NCBI GenBank assembly: GCA_903900265.1
Contig: CAIUMM010000077.1
Coordinates: 1-64,000 of the forward strand
Direction: 5' to 3'
Length of the DNA stretch: 64,000 nt
Source: an uncultured Pseudomonadota bacterium
Lineage (GTDB): Bacteria > Myxococcota_A > UBA796 > SXON01
The notes beneath the pieces were generated by a model, which saw nothing but the letters and a program-made list of their open reading frames with translations, was not told where the DNA came from and searched no databases. Each line of letters starts with the position of its first letter. Positions within the stretch are counted from its first letter, which is position 1. Shown here piece by piece: positions 55,605 through 63,764 of this stretch. Made by a program: the position numbers and the translations under genes.

Positions 55605-56444
55605 TCAGGGGCGCAGCGCGAGCACCCTCGCGTAGACTTCACGGCGTTGCATGCCCGTCTCCGCCGCGACGACGTCCCGGATTCGCCGCGTCTCCATCCC
55701 TTCCGCTAACAACGCGCGGATCCGAGCGTCCGGATCTACCACCTCGACCTTGCCGCGCCCGATCAGCAGCACGACTTCGCCGCGCGTCTCCTCGCCAAGC
55801 TGCTCCTGCACCGAAGATGCCGTGCCAGTCAGCCATTGCTCGAACGCCTTGGTCAGATTTCGAGCTACCACCACATCGCGCGTAGGCCAAACCTGCGCGA
55901 TCACCGATAGCGTCGCCGAAAGGCGACGAGGAGACTCGTAAAAAACGAGCGTACCGTCAAAAACTGCGAGCTCCGCCAGCCTGCCACGCAGCTCGGATTC
56001 GGATGAAGGAAGAAAACCACCGAAGGTGAACTGATCCGTCGGAAGGCCGCTCCCCGCGAGCGCCACGACCAACGCACAGGCTCCGGGGAGCACGTCGACG
56101 GCAAAGCCAGCCTGACGCGCCCGCGAGACCACACGGTAGCCGGGGTCGGAGATCAGCGGGGTACCGGCATCCGAGACCAAACCCACCGAGCGCCCTTGTT
56201 CGAGATGACCGAGGATCTCGGTAGCCCGAGCATCCTCGTTATGGTCGTGGCAGCTTCGGCTCCCGCGGTCCACGCCCAACCTGCGCAGCAGATCGGCGGT
56301 GACGCGGGTGTCCTCGGCGTACAGCTCGTCCACCTCGCGCAGCGCACGCAGCGCACGCAGCGTGATGTCTTCAGGGTTTCCCAAAGGCGTCGGGATGATC
56401 AGCAGACGGCCAGCTCCCGCTTCTGTGGTCGGGGCGGGAGTCAC
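55605..56444 (-). CDS. rsmI: 16S rRNA (cytidine1402-2'-O)-methyltransferase RsmI
   Basis: A 279-residue SAM-dependent tetrapyrrole-methylase-fold enzyme. Motifs PTPLGNPEDITLRAL, ED(T)RVTADLL, GLVSDAGTPLISDPGY and GSGLPTDQFTFGGFLP are typical of RsmI, which 2'-O-methylates C1402 in the ribosomal decoding centre. The C-terminal helical domain (RRIRDVVAAETGMQRREVY) is present. Start is GTG at 56444, overlapping the ExbD stop as GTGA; an alternative ATG upstream lies inside the ExbD gene. Length is standard. Confidence 0.95.
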   Translation of the reverse strand: MTPAPTTEAGAGRLLIIPTPLGNPEDITLRALRALREVDELYAEDTRVTADLLRRLGVDRGSRSCHDHNEDARATEILGHLEQGRSVGLVSDAGTPLISDPGYRVVSRARQAGFAVDVLPGACALVVALAGSGLPTDQFTFGGFLPSSESELRGRLAELAVFDGTLVFYESPRRLSATLSVIAQVWPTRDVVVARNLTKAFEQWLTGTASSVQEQLGEETRGEVVLLIGRGKVEVVDPDARIRALLAEGMETRRIRDVVAAETGMQRREVYARVLALRP

Positions 56445-56908
56445 TGAGACGCACGACTCGCGAGCGCGATGTCGGTCAGGCCTGCGGTTCTGCACTTCCC
56501 AATCACCTTCATGATCAGGTCGTACGTTGCGGCTTCGTCGCCGCGAATGACGACGCGCGTAACGGCGCCAGCGCTCTTGATGACGCCCAGCTTCTCGCTC
56601 AGGCTGTCCATCGTGACCTCATCGGAGTCTACGAACAGCGTGCCGTCGGGAAGGATGGACACGACCACATCTTTGGGGACCAAGGTCGAGTCACCCGTGC
56701 CCTGTGGGGTCTGAACCTGAAGCGCGCGCTCGGACTGGAGCCCCTTGGTCTGACTTGACGCCTTTTCAGCTTCGACCATCGAGCTCGAGACCACCATGAA
56801 GATGATCAGCAGCACCAGAAAAATATCGGTCAGCGGGGTGATGTTGATCTCGGTAAAGATCGCATCATCGTCCTCTCCGCCGTCGCTACTCTGCGGAGCT
56901 GCCTGCAC
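56441..56908 (-). CDS. ExbD/TolR-family protein
   Basis: A 155-residue protein with one N-terminal transmembrane helix (INITPLTDIFLVLLIIFMVV). The conserved ion-path Asp is the one in PLTDIFLVLLI. The rest is a periplasmic domain (VVVSILPDGTLFVDSDEV, VVIRGDEAATYDLIMKVIG). With the ExbB-like partner upstream it forms a proton-driven motor that energises TonB, Tol-Pal or a gliding/other system. GTG at 56908 was preferred because AGGGGAG lies 5 nt upstream; this start is 23 bp inside the ExbB gene end. It overlaps rsmI downstream by GTGA. Confidence 0.88.
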   Translation of the reverse strand: MQAAPQSSDGGEDDDAIFTEINITPLTDIFLVLLIIFMVVSSSMVEAEKASSQTKGLQSERALQVQTPQGTGDSTLVPKDVVVSILPDGTLFVDSDEVTMDSLSEKLGVIKSAGAVTRVVIRGDEAATYDLIMKVIGKCRTAGLTDIALASRASQ

Positions 56909-57563
56909 GAGCACTCCCCTCTGACGAATCTGCAGAAACCGCGCCCAAACGAATGAGCTCCAGGCACTCATCGGTGACATAGGCGAGGCGGCGCGCCACT
57001 CCGCCCGCAAGATTCTGGAGGAAGTTGAACAACACAACCGCCTCAAGCGCCACGAAGAGACCCACCGCGGTCGCGATCAGCGCTTGGGAAATCCCGGAGG
57101 ACACCACCGCGAAGCCACCTTGACCGCTCTCGCCGATCGCGCGGAAGCTCCCCATGACGCCTACGACGGTACCCAACAGGCCAACAAAGGGCATCAGCGC
57201 GCCGGTCGTGCCAAGCATCCACAACCACGCCTTGAACGCCGCGACGGCGCGGCGCTGCTCACGGGACATCGCCATGCCGACGTCGCCGCGCACCTTTCCC
57301 GTCGCGCGGTCGAGCCCCGCGACAAAGACCTGCTGTATCGGCGTGCCGACGGACCTACAGCCCTGACGCGCTTCGGCGAGCTTGCCCTGACGCAAGGGAG
57401 CGAGCACGCGAGACTCAACGGCTCGGAGCGCCAAAAAGCCCCGAACCATCATCAACGTGCGCTCCAACGCGACGGCAACGACAAACACCGAGGTGAGCAC
57501 CATCAGGATCATCAGCGGATCCTGCCGGAGGTGCGAGAGCAGGAGCTGGAAAGTGGACGACAT
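56886..57563 (-). CDS. MotA/TolQ/ExbB-family proton channel protein
   Basis: A 225-residue inner-membrane protein with three hydrophobic segments (MILMVLTSVFVVAVALE, LGTTGALMPFVGLLGTVVGVM and ALIATAVGLFVALEAVVLF), the layout of ExbB/TolQ. The second segment contains the conserved Pro-Phe-x-Gly-Leu-x-Gly-Thr (MPFVGLLGTVVG) and the third ends in the A-L-x-A-T-A-x-G-L pattern. It is the channel partner of the downstream ExbD-type protein. A TonB-like protein is not in the window. The 121-bp gap to the glycoside hydrolase gene on the right should hold its promoter. Confidence 0.9.
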   Translation of the reverse strand: MSSTFQLLLSHLRQDPLMILMVLTSVFVVAVALERTLMMVRGFLALRAVESRVLAPLRQGKLAEARQGCRSVGTPIQQVFVAGLDRATGKVRGDVGMAMSREQRRAVAAFKAWLWMLGTTGALMPFVGLLGTVVGVMGSFRAIGESGQGGFAVVSSGISQALIATAVGLFVALEAVVLFNFLQNLAGGVARRLAYVTDECLELIRLGAVSADSSEGSARAGSSAE

Positions 57564-57684
57564 TCTTCGGACTCTTACCCCGCCCAGGCGCGCCGCGCAG
57601 CCACCGGCGCGCGTGCATCCTCAACGAAACAGGATGTGACGGACCGACATGGTCGTTTAGACCACAACCCCGAGGACACCCGGG

Positions 57685-60228
57685 TCAGCGCTCGCCCGCA
57701 GTTCGTACGCTCAACCACGGAGACTGAACCGCGTCGAGCTCAATCGACCACCCCGCTCGAACCTTGCGGACCTCGACGGCAGGCATCTCTACTCCATGCG
57801 GGTCGAGGGGATGTACCTCAGGCCGGCCTGGCCAACTGAAAACGATGGTTCCACGCGCTGGCTCCACCAAAATCGGTGGACCACCCCACTGGACCAGCTC
57901 GGTGCCCTGCGCACCGAAGCGCTGGCCCGTGTTCTCCTGACGGGTGGCGACGGTCAGCAAGGCGCTCTGCGACTGCCCTATCGGCTTTCCATCCGCACTG
58001 GTCAACGACACCGCCGCCCAGTTTTTTAGACGTACGTCCAAGCCTTTCACGCTCTGAATGCCGAAGCCCGCTTGAAGCACCGAAGCTGGAGGGCCCACGC
58101 GCGCCAGCACCATCGGCTGCTCCAGGAACAGGACGCCTGGGTTGCTCCACCAGCCCAATCCGGGCGGAGCAGCACCCTCCACCGTAGCGGGAGGGGTGCG
58201 CTCGAACATGGAGCGCACCCGATGGGTCAGCACGTACCCCAAGTCCAAGACCTCCAACGGCTTCAGCTGCTGCGGACGGATGTGCTGGTCGCTTACATAC
58301 GCCGACAGGAGCACGTCGGGGTCCATGTTGTACGGTGCAAATCCCTGTGCGGTGGGCAGCGCGAAGGTCCGAAACAGCGTCGAGGCAGACGGCATCTGAG
58401 CCAGCGCCACGGTGTTGGAGCGAAGGTCAAAGCTCCCGAGTACGGTGGTGTCATCCTCGCTCCACGGTCCGTCCAACCAGCTGAACCACATCGGGTTGTC
58501 CCAATCCTGATTCGAGAGGAACGTCGCCCAAAGGAGCGGAGCTTCCGCGCGAAACTCGTTTGGAAAGGGATGATTCAACTCGGTCACCCCGGTCGCCTGT
58601 CCCTGAACGGCCGTCGCTGCGTACGAAAGGATGGTCTCTGGACGGCGAAGCACGCTCACGTTGTCAAACGTCATCCCCGCGAGCGAATCCCAAGCGATGT
58701 GCGTGTCCGCCATCGCATAGGGTTGATACAAATACTGTAGTATTGGCTGATCGTAGACTATCGACGGCACCAAGGGCACGCGAAAGCCCATCGCTCGCGC
58801 CTTGTCGGACACCGCCTTGTAGAACCCTTCCTCTAAGCTTCGGTAGAATTCGAAGAGGTCCTTACGACGCTGCAAAGGCCAATAATCAAAGGTATTCGGC
58901 AGTTTTGGCTCGCGGGCGACGGCGCCAAGCCCCTCTCTCGGCTGCAGCCCGTCGAAGCGCACACCCGACGTCCAGGCGCTCCGCAGCGCCTCATCGGTTG
59001 GATACCGTACTTTCAACCATTCATTCCATCGAGCGTCCAACTGGGAAAGCTGAGCTGGAGGCAGCGCCTCCAAACCGAGTCCCCAGTGCATCAGCAGCGA
59101 GTGTTCGTTGGACAGCTCCACCATCGCTACGCCCGGATCCTCCGGGTAGCGCCGGCCGGTGTACGGATTGGTGCGGTTCCAGAACACATCGAACCACGAC
59201 AGATAGGCCGCCTGCCAATCGGGCGCCCACATGGTGGCCAGCTTGTGGCCATTCGGCATGCCGCCCGGGTTTGATACACCGTCTTGTGTGTTGAAGTCCC
59301 GTGAGGTCGCTACCTCTGCGTAGATATAAAGCCCGTGCGCCTGCAGCCGAGAGATGAAAAAGTCGAGTCGATCCGTCTGAGCGGCGTCCAGCCAGGTGGC
59401 TGGATCCGCGGTGCGCTTCGGGTTGAGCACGCCATTCGCGCCGACGACGTCAATGTGATGAAGACGTACGAGGTTGAAACCCAGGTTCGCGAGCTCCGCT
59501 GCGAGATTGTCGGCCTCCTCTTTTTTGGGGATCGCAGGGAATCCTACAAGGTTGATCCCCCAGAATCGAGCACGAGTCCCGTCCTCAAAGACAAAGTGAC
59601 CGTCCGCCCCCTGCGTCAGCGCACCGTGAGCGCCGACGGGCGCTTCTATCGGTGAGGATTGGGGGATTTTGGACGTAAGATGGGCAGAGATGGTGAACGG
59701 ATACCAGTCATGCGTGTCTGTCGCCGTGCTCAGCGGGATGTTGTCTACCGTCTCAGCGGCAGTGACACATAGAACCGATGTGTTGTTGATTCGCGTCTCC
59801 AAACGCACGCGAGACAGCGTAGACGCTGCTGCGCGAGCCGGGACCGTCCAGCGATTTCCGATCCGTGCCGCACCATCGGGCCCTGTGCCCAACAGCACCG
59901 CCTCCGTCAATCGCCCCTCCACCGCCCCAGGCCCGGACTGGCGCCCCTGCGCGGCGAAGGAGCGGCCGGTAGCCCCATCGGCGTAGGTCCAATTCATCAC
60001 CGCAGCGACTCCTGAGACCGGTCGCGCATCGGTCTGGTACAGCGTCACCACAACCCCGCTCAGGGCGTCGGTAACCGGTAGATCGACGTACAGTGGAAGC
60101 TCCGGGTGACCGGGACCACGGAGGCACACCGAATCCAAACCCGGCACTTCGGTCAGGACGTCCGAGTTGTTCAACCCGGAGAGGTCCAACGAGCGACCCA
60201 GAGCAAGCGAAGCAAGAAGGAGCACCAT
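57685..60228 (-). CDS. Secreted cellulase-superfamily glycoside hydrolase
   Basis: An 847-residue secreted protein. The signal peptide is short (MVLLLASLALGR). A beta-sandwich domain (about 20-200) precedes a TIM-barrel (about 205-620) with FWGINLVGFPAIP, LGFNLVRLHHID, the acid/base Glu in VELSNEHSL and the nucleophile Glu in GVTELNHPFP, the Asn-Glu/Glu layout of clan GH-A (GH5-like). C-terminal beta-rich domains (about 640-847) may bind polysaccharide. The polysaccharide is not known; an external glucan or mannan is likely. It is 9 bp downstream of tsaD on the same strand. Confidence 0.8.
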   Translation of the reverse strand: MVLLLASLALGRSLDLSGLNNSDVLTEVPGLDSVCLRGPGHPELPLYVDLPVTDALSGVVVTLYQTDARPVSGVAAVMNWTYADGATGRSFAAQGRQSGPGAVEGRLTEAVLLGTGPDGAARIGNRWTVPARAAASTLSRVRLETRINNTSVLCVTAAETVDNIPLSTATDTHDWYPFTISAHLTSKIPQSSPIEAPVGAHGALTQGADGHFVFEDGTRARFWGINLVGFPAIPKKEEADNLAAELANLGFNLVRLHHIDVVGANGVLNPKRTADPATWLDAAQTDRLDFFISRLQAHGLYIYAEVATSRDFNTQDGVSNPGGMPNGHKLATMWAPDWQAAYLSWFDVFWNRTNPYTGRRYPEDPGVAMVELSNEHSLLMHWGLGLEALPPAQLSQLDARWNEWLKVRYPTDEALRSAWTSGVRFDGLQPREGLGAVAREPKLPNTFDYWPLQRRKDLFEFYRSLEEGFYKAVSDKARAMGFRVPLVPSIVYDQPILQYLYQPYAMADTHIAWDSLAGMTFDNVSVLRRPETILSYAATAVQGQATGVTELNHPFPNEFRAEAPLLWATFLSNQDWDNPMWFSWLDGPWSEDDTTVLGSFDLRSNTVALAQMPSASTLFRTFALPTAQGFAPYNMDPDVLLSAYVSDQHIRPQQLKPLEVLDLGYVLTHRVRSMFERTPPATVEGAAPPGLGWWSNPGVLFLEQPMVLARVGPPASVLQAGFGIQSVKGLDVRLKNWAAVSLTSADGKPIGQSQSALLTVATRQENTGQRFGAQGTELVQWGGPPILVEPARGTIVFSWPGRPEVHPLDPHGVEMPAVEVRKVRAGWSIELDAVQSPWLSVRTAGER

Positions 60229-60237
60229 AAAAAAACC

Positions 60238-61236
60238 CTATCCCGCACCGGGTTGCCAACGCGCCTTCGCGGTCTGTACAAGCCCACAGGGCTGGGCGCC
60301 AGCAAGGAGATGCAGACGACCAACATTGGCGATCATCGAAGCATTGTCCGTGCAACGCGCCTTGGGAGGCAGTACGACGCGGAGGCCTGTGTTCAGTAAT
60401 CCTGCTCGGATCCCGCTGTTTGCGGCGACGCCCCCGCCCACGAGAACGGTATCGATCCCAAAAGCCTGCGACGCGGCGGTCACGCGATCGACGATCACCT
60501 CGACCACGGCGCGTTGGAACGCCGCGGCGACGTCCGCCGGTATGGGCGCAGCCCCTCGCTCCACTACCGTGCGAACCGCTGTTTTCAGGCCCGAAAAGCT
60601 CATATCGTCCACGGGCTGACGAGCGCCGTCCACGACGCGCGCCAACCGCGGCCGGGGGAGCGCGATGGCCGTCGCGCTGCCCATCCCAGCGAGCTGATCG
60701 ACGGCGGGCCCTCCCGGGTACCCCAATCCCAGTAGCCGCGCGACCTTGTCGTAGGCCTCCCCGATCGCGTCGTCGACGGTCTCGGAGATCACGACGTACT
60801 GCCCCAAACCGTCCACCCGGTACAGCGTCGTGTGGCCGCCGCTGACCACCAACGACAAGAAAGGGAACTGCGGCGGGTCCGCTTCCATCAGCCCCGAGAG
60901 CAGATGCCCCTCGAGGTGATTGACCGCGATCCATGGCACGCCCCAGCCGATGGAAGCTCCTTTGGCAAAGCTAAGGCCAACAAGCACTGCGCCCATCAAG
61001 CCCGGTCCGGCGGTGACGGCAATGGCGTCCGGGCGCGTCACTCCGGCCTTCGCGAGCGCCGCGCGAACGACCGGGACGATCTGCTGGGCGTGCGCACGAC
61101 TCGCCAACTCCGGCACGACGCCTCCATACACCGAGTGCAGCGACTGGCTCCAGATCTCATCCGAGCGCACCCCGGAACCATCGACCACCGAAGCGGCGGT
61201 CTCATCGCAAGAGGTCTCGATGCCAAGTACGATCAT
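60238..61236 (-). CDS. tsaD: tRNA N6-adenosine threonylcarbamoyltransferase TsaD
   Basis: A 332-residue enzyme that makes the t6A modification at position 37 of ANN-decoding tRNAs, with TsaB and TsaE. It begins MIVLGIETSCDETA, has the metal-binding His in VNHLEGHLLS, VVSGGHTTLY, MSFSGLKTA and GGGVAANSGIR, all standard for the family. Length and start are normal. It lies 21 bp after the uncharacterised 677-residue gene. An essential housekeeping gene in most bacteria. Confidence 0.98.
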   Translation of the reverse strand: MIVLGIETSCDETAASVVDGSGVRSDEIWSQSLHSVYGGVVPELASRAHAQQIVPVVRAALAKAGVTRPDAIAVTAGPGLMGAVLVGLSFAKGASIGWGVPWIAVNHLEGHLLSGLMEADPPQFPFLSLVVSGGHTTLYRVDGLGQYVVISETVDDAIGEAYDKVARLLGLGYPGGPAVDQLAGMGSATAIALPRPRLARVVDGARQPVDDMSFSGLKTAVRTVVERGAAPIPADVAAAFQRAVVEVIVDRVTAASQAFGIDTVLVGGGVAANSGIRAGLLNTGLRVVLPPKARCTDNASMIANVGRLHLLAGAQPCGLVQTAKARWQPGAG

Positions 61237-61257
61237 GATCTACACTCCCGTCGAACG

Positions 61258-63291
61258 CTATTCATCGGCTTCCTCGTCTGCGGGCTCGGAGCCCAGCCGC
61301 AGCTCGCCCCAACGCGCGATCAACAACGATAGCGCATCCCCGCGTTTGCGCTTTCGCATCCACGCCGCAGCGCGTCGCAGCGGTGCAAACGGGTCCTCCT
61401 TTGCGGAGGTTGTCAACGCAATTGCAGCCTCCACCAAAGCAAAAACGGACCGTTCCTGTTCCGCGTGGGCATAGAGTTGCTCGCTCAACGGACCCACCGG
61501 GGCATCGTTGAGCAACCCAAGGGCGATGCGCAGGGAAAGCGCGATCGAGACAGGTTCAAAATGCCCGTGAGCGAGGTGCTCCAGCGCTGCGCCGGGCCTC
61601 CCCGCACGTAGCGCCGCTCCGGGGAGGAGATCGGTGGCCTCCACGAAGCTCCCAACTCGGAAGTCACCATCGGCAAATGCCTCTACCAAGGACTCAAGCT
61701 CTGCGTCGGCGACCAGCGGCCCCGTGATACAAGCCACTTGTGTCGCAAGCTCGATGATGGCGCTACGACGGGCGAGATCGACCCCTTCCCGTATGGCTAC
61801 GGCCTCCCAGGACAAGGCCGTGATGCCTTCGGTATCGCCGGTGCCGATCAGGGCCTCGATGGCTCTTCCTACGCGTACGAGCCGACGCGCCATACGCACC
61901 AGCGCCTCGTCGGCGCCGCGGATCGTGGCAAGCGCATGCTCGGGGCCGACTCCGCCCTGCAAGGCTGCGACGGCGGCAGCGGCGAGCTCCACCTGAGCCA
62001 AGCCCAATGCGTCAAGCAGAGAGTTCAAGCACGCAAACAACGGCCCGAGGTGGTGTCGAGCGACGAGCCCCGAGCCCGTCGCCTCTGGCCCGCCCGTGAA
62101 CGAACAGAGCACGCGGTCGAGCTCGTCTATCTCCTCCGATTCAGAAACCAATTCCTCGGTGTGCCAGACCCAGGGCTCAACGATTGGAATCGCCCGAAGC
62201 GCGCTGGCGGCCTCCAGCGCCTCAACAGCCGCCGGGTGGGGCTGCAGGTCGAGCATCGGCTCGACAACGCCTTGATCCTCGTACACATCGGCAATGGACT
62301 CGAAAATGGACTCGAAAATGCGCACGGCCCCGAGGGTACCGACCTCCAAGCGATCGGCGTGCTGCTCGGCGAGCGCACGCGCGTTGACGCACAGCCGAAC
62401 CTCCAACACGCGCTCCCAGTCCTGCCGGTTCGGCAAAATCTGCAGCACCGCGTCGAGCCCGTGCAACGCCCGCGCCGTCGCCCCCGAGTACCCCATCGCA
62501 GCGGGCGCTACGGCAGCGCCTGCCCCGCACAAGGTCCACGCCAGCCTGCGCGCTGCAGGGACCTCAGCGTGGTCGGCCAGCAGCCTCAAGCTCGCGCGAG
62601 CCCGGCCGAACGCAGAATCCAGCTGTTCGTCCAAAGATTCAGACTTGAACCTCGCTCGGCACAGCTTGGTGGGATCACGTAGCCCGCGTGCGAGCAGGCC
62701 GGAGCGCCACGGCGCCTTTCCAAGTTCGCGCCGAGCTTCACCCAGCCACGCGCTATCCGCAGCGACGTCATCGGGATCCGATGCGTCCACGGAACCATCC
62801 GGCGCGTCCTCAGGCTCCGCCAAGGAAGGCATAGGACGCCATCGGCCCGGCGTGGGTCCAGCCAGCCCAGCGGCGTCGTCTCCGTCGCCTCCAAAAAAGC
62901 GTCCCATCGCCCAGGGACTCGCTCCGACGGCTCCGGTCGGACCCGAAAAGGAAGGCAGCGAGCCCTGAGCCTCGACCTCCTGCTCGGCCTCTACCTCCAG
63001 CTCTTCGTCGCTCTCCTCCCCCTGCTCTTGCTGGGCGCCCTCCGCGCCCTTCTTCGATCCTGCCGCGGCGGACGCCGTGGTGGAGCCGAGGATCATGTCT
63101 TTGACGGCGTCGTTACCGAACTGCGGGGCAAGTTGGGCCGCGAGCTCGGAGTCTAAGCCCCCCTCCCCCTTCTGAAGCGTGCGCTGCACATCCGGGCGAG
63201 ACAGCTCCGCGGCGATCTCCGCCTTGCGAGCCGGCGGAGCCCGCGCGATGATCTCTCGCGGGTCTGGACGCTTCTGGCGGTCGTTCGACAT
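61258..63291 (-). CDS. Large uncharacterised protein with charged N-terminal tag region
   Basis: A 677-residue protein without signal peptide. The first 60 residues form a compact segment (PDVQRTLQKGEGGLDSELAA, LAPQFGNDAVKDMILG) that resembles the 'GNxAVxxML' segments at the N-terminus of proteins linked to extracellular contractile injection systems. It is followed by an acidic low-complexity stretch (about 75-110, EESDEELEVEAEQEVEAQ) and then some 480 residues of helical Leu/Ala-rich repeats (LGLAQVELAAAAVAALQG). A duplication of four residues (FESI) is encoded by a 12-bp tandem repeat. No catalytic domain was recognised. It shares a 1-base overlap (TGATG) with the upstream gene. Similarity to injection-system cargo is a guess. 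Confidence 0.7.
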   Translation of the reverse strand: MSNDRQKRPDPREIIARAPPARKAEIAAELSRPDVQRTLQKGEGGLDSELAAQLAPQFGNDAVKDMILGSTTASAAAGSKKGAEGAQQEQGEESDEELEVEAEQEVEAQGSLPSFSGPTGAVGASPWAMGRFFGGDGDDAAGLAGPTPGRWRPMPSLAEPEDAPDGSVDASDPDDVAADSAWLGEARRELGKAPWRSGLLARGLRDPTKLCRARFKSESLDEQLDSAFGRARASLRLLADHAEVPAARRLAWTLCGAGAAVAPAAMGYSGATARALHGLDAVLQILPNRQDWERVLEVRLCVNARALAEQHADRLEVGTLGAVRIFESIFESIADVYEDQGVVEPMLDLQPHPAAVEALEAASALRAIPIVEPWVWHTEELVSESEEIDELDRVLCSFTGGPEATGSGLVARHHLGPLFACLNSLLDALGLAQVELAAAAVAALQGGVGPEHALATIRGADEALVRMARRLVRVGRAIEALIGTGDTEGITALSWEAVAIREGVDLARRSAIIELATQVACITGPLVADAELESLVEAFADGDFRVGSFVEATDLLPGAALRAGRPGAALEHLAHGHFEPVSIALSLRIALGLLNDAPVGPLSEQLYAHAEQERSVFALVEAAIALTTSAKEDPFAPLRRAAAWMRKRKRGDALSLLIARWGELRLGSEPADEEADE
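62294..62317. repeat. In-frame tandem duplication, 12 bp x 2
   Basis: Two perfect copies of ATGGACTCGAAA (plus strand) encode FESI twice on the minus strand in the 677-residue protein. The unit is a multiple of three. Confidence 0.9.
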
Positions 63292-63764
63292 CAGCTTGCG
63301 GCGAGGATCAACAAGGGACGAACGCCTAAAGCGTGAATCGACCCCAAGGTATAGTAGTCCGACACAGCATGATACAACACCCGATGTCTCATCCGCTCCA
63401 GCACGGCGGCACCACCACACCCAGCGGCGAGCGCAGCGGCCACATCTTCCATGGTCTCGAGGTGGTCGGGCGCATCCAAGCCTTCGCGGCACCACCGTTC
63501 GGGAGCGATACGTCTCAACACAAAGCGAATCGCCTGGTCGTCGAGATCCGTGCTTGCTGGCAAAGCTAAGCGCCGGCAAAGCAGCAGCATCTCACCGGAA
63601 GCCCAGTGGGAAGCGCCTACGCGATCTGCGCGCCGAATCACCGCACCGAGCAGAAGCTCGACCTTGTGGGCCTCGTCGAGATCGGCCGCCGCATGCGCGG
63701 CGCCGTCTCCGTCCCCCCGCGACAGGGCGTTTCGCACGGCGATACCGGCCTGACCGTAGCTCAC
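63291..63764 (-). CDS. Uncharacterised protein
   Basis: A 157-residue helical protein without signal peptide (AVRNALSRGDGDGAAHAAAD, LLLGAVIRRADRVGA). It has an Ala/Leu/Arg-rich composition like the C-terminal helical repeats of the next gene. It is sandwiched between an SDR and the 677-residue gene with overlaps of ATGA (63761-63764) and TGATG (63289-63293), so all three should be made together. No family was recognised. Confidence 0.65.
   Translation of the reverse strand: MSYGQAGIAVRNALSRGDGDGAAHAAADLDEAHKVELLLGAVIRRADRVGASHWASGEMLLLCRRLALPASTDLDDQAIRFVLRRIAPERWCREGLDAPDHLETMEDVAAALAAGCGGAAVLERMRHRVLYHAVSDYYTLGSIHALGVRPLLILAAS

Noticed and set aside
61258-63291. Contractile injection system
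   Set aside because: Only one short N-terminal segment hints at it; no sheath, tube, baseplate or spike gene is present.
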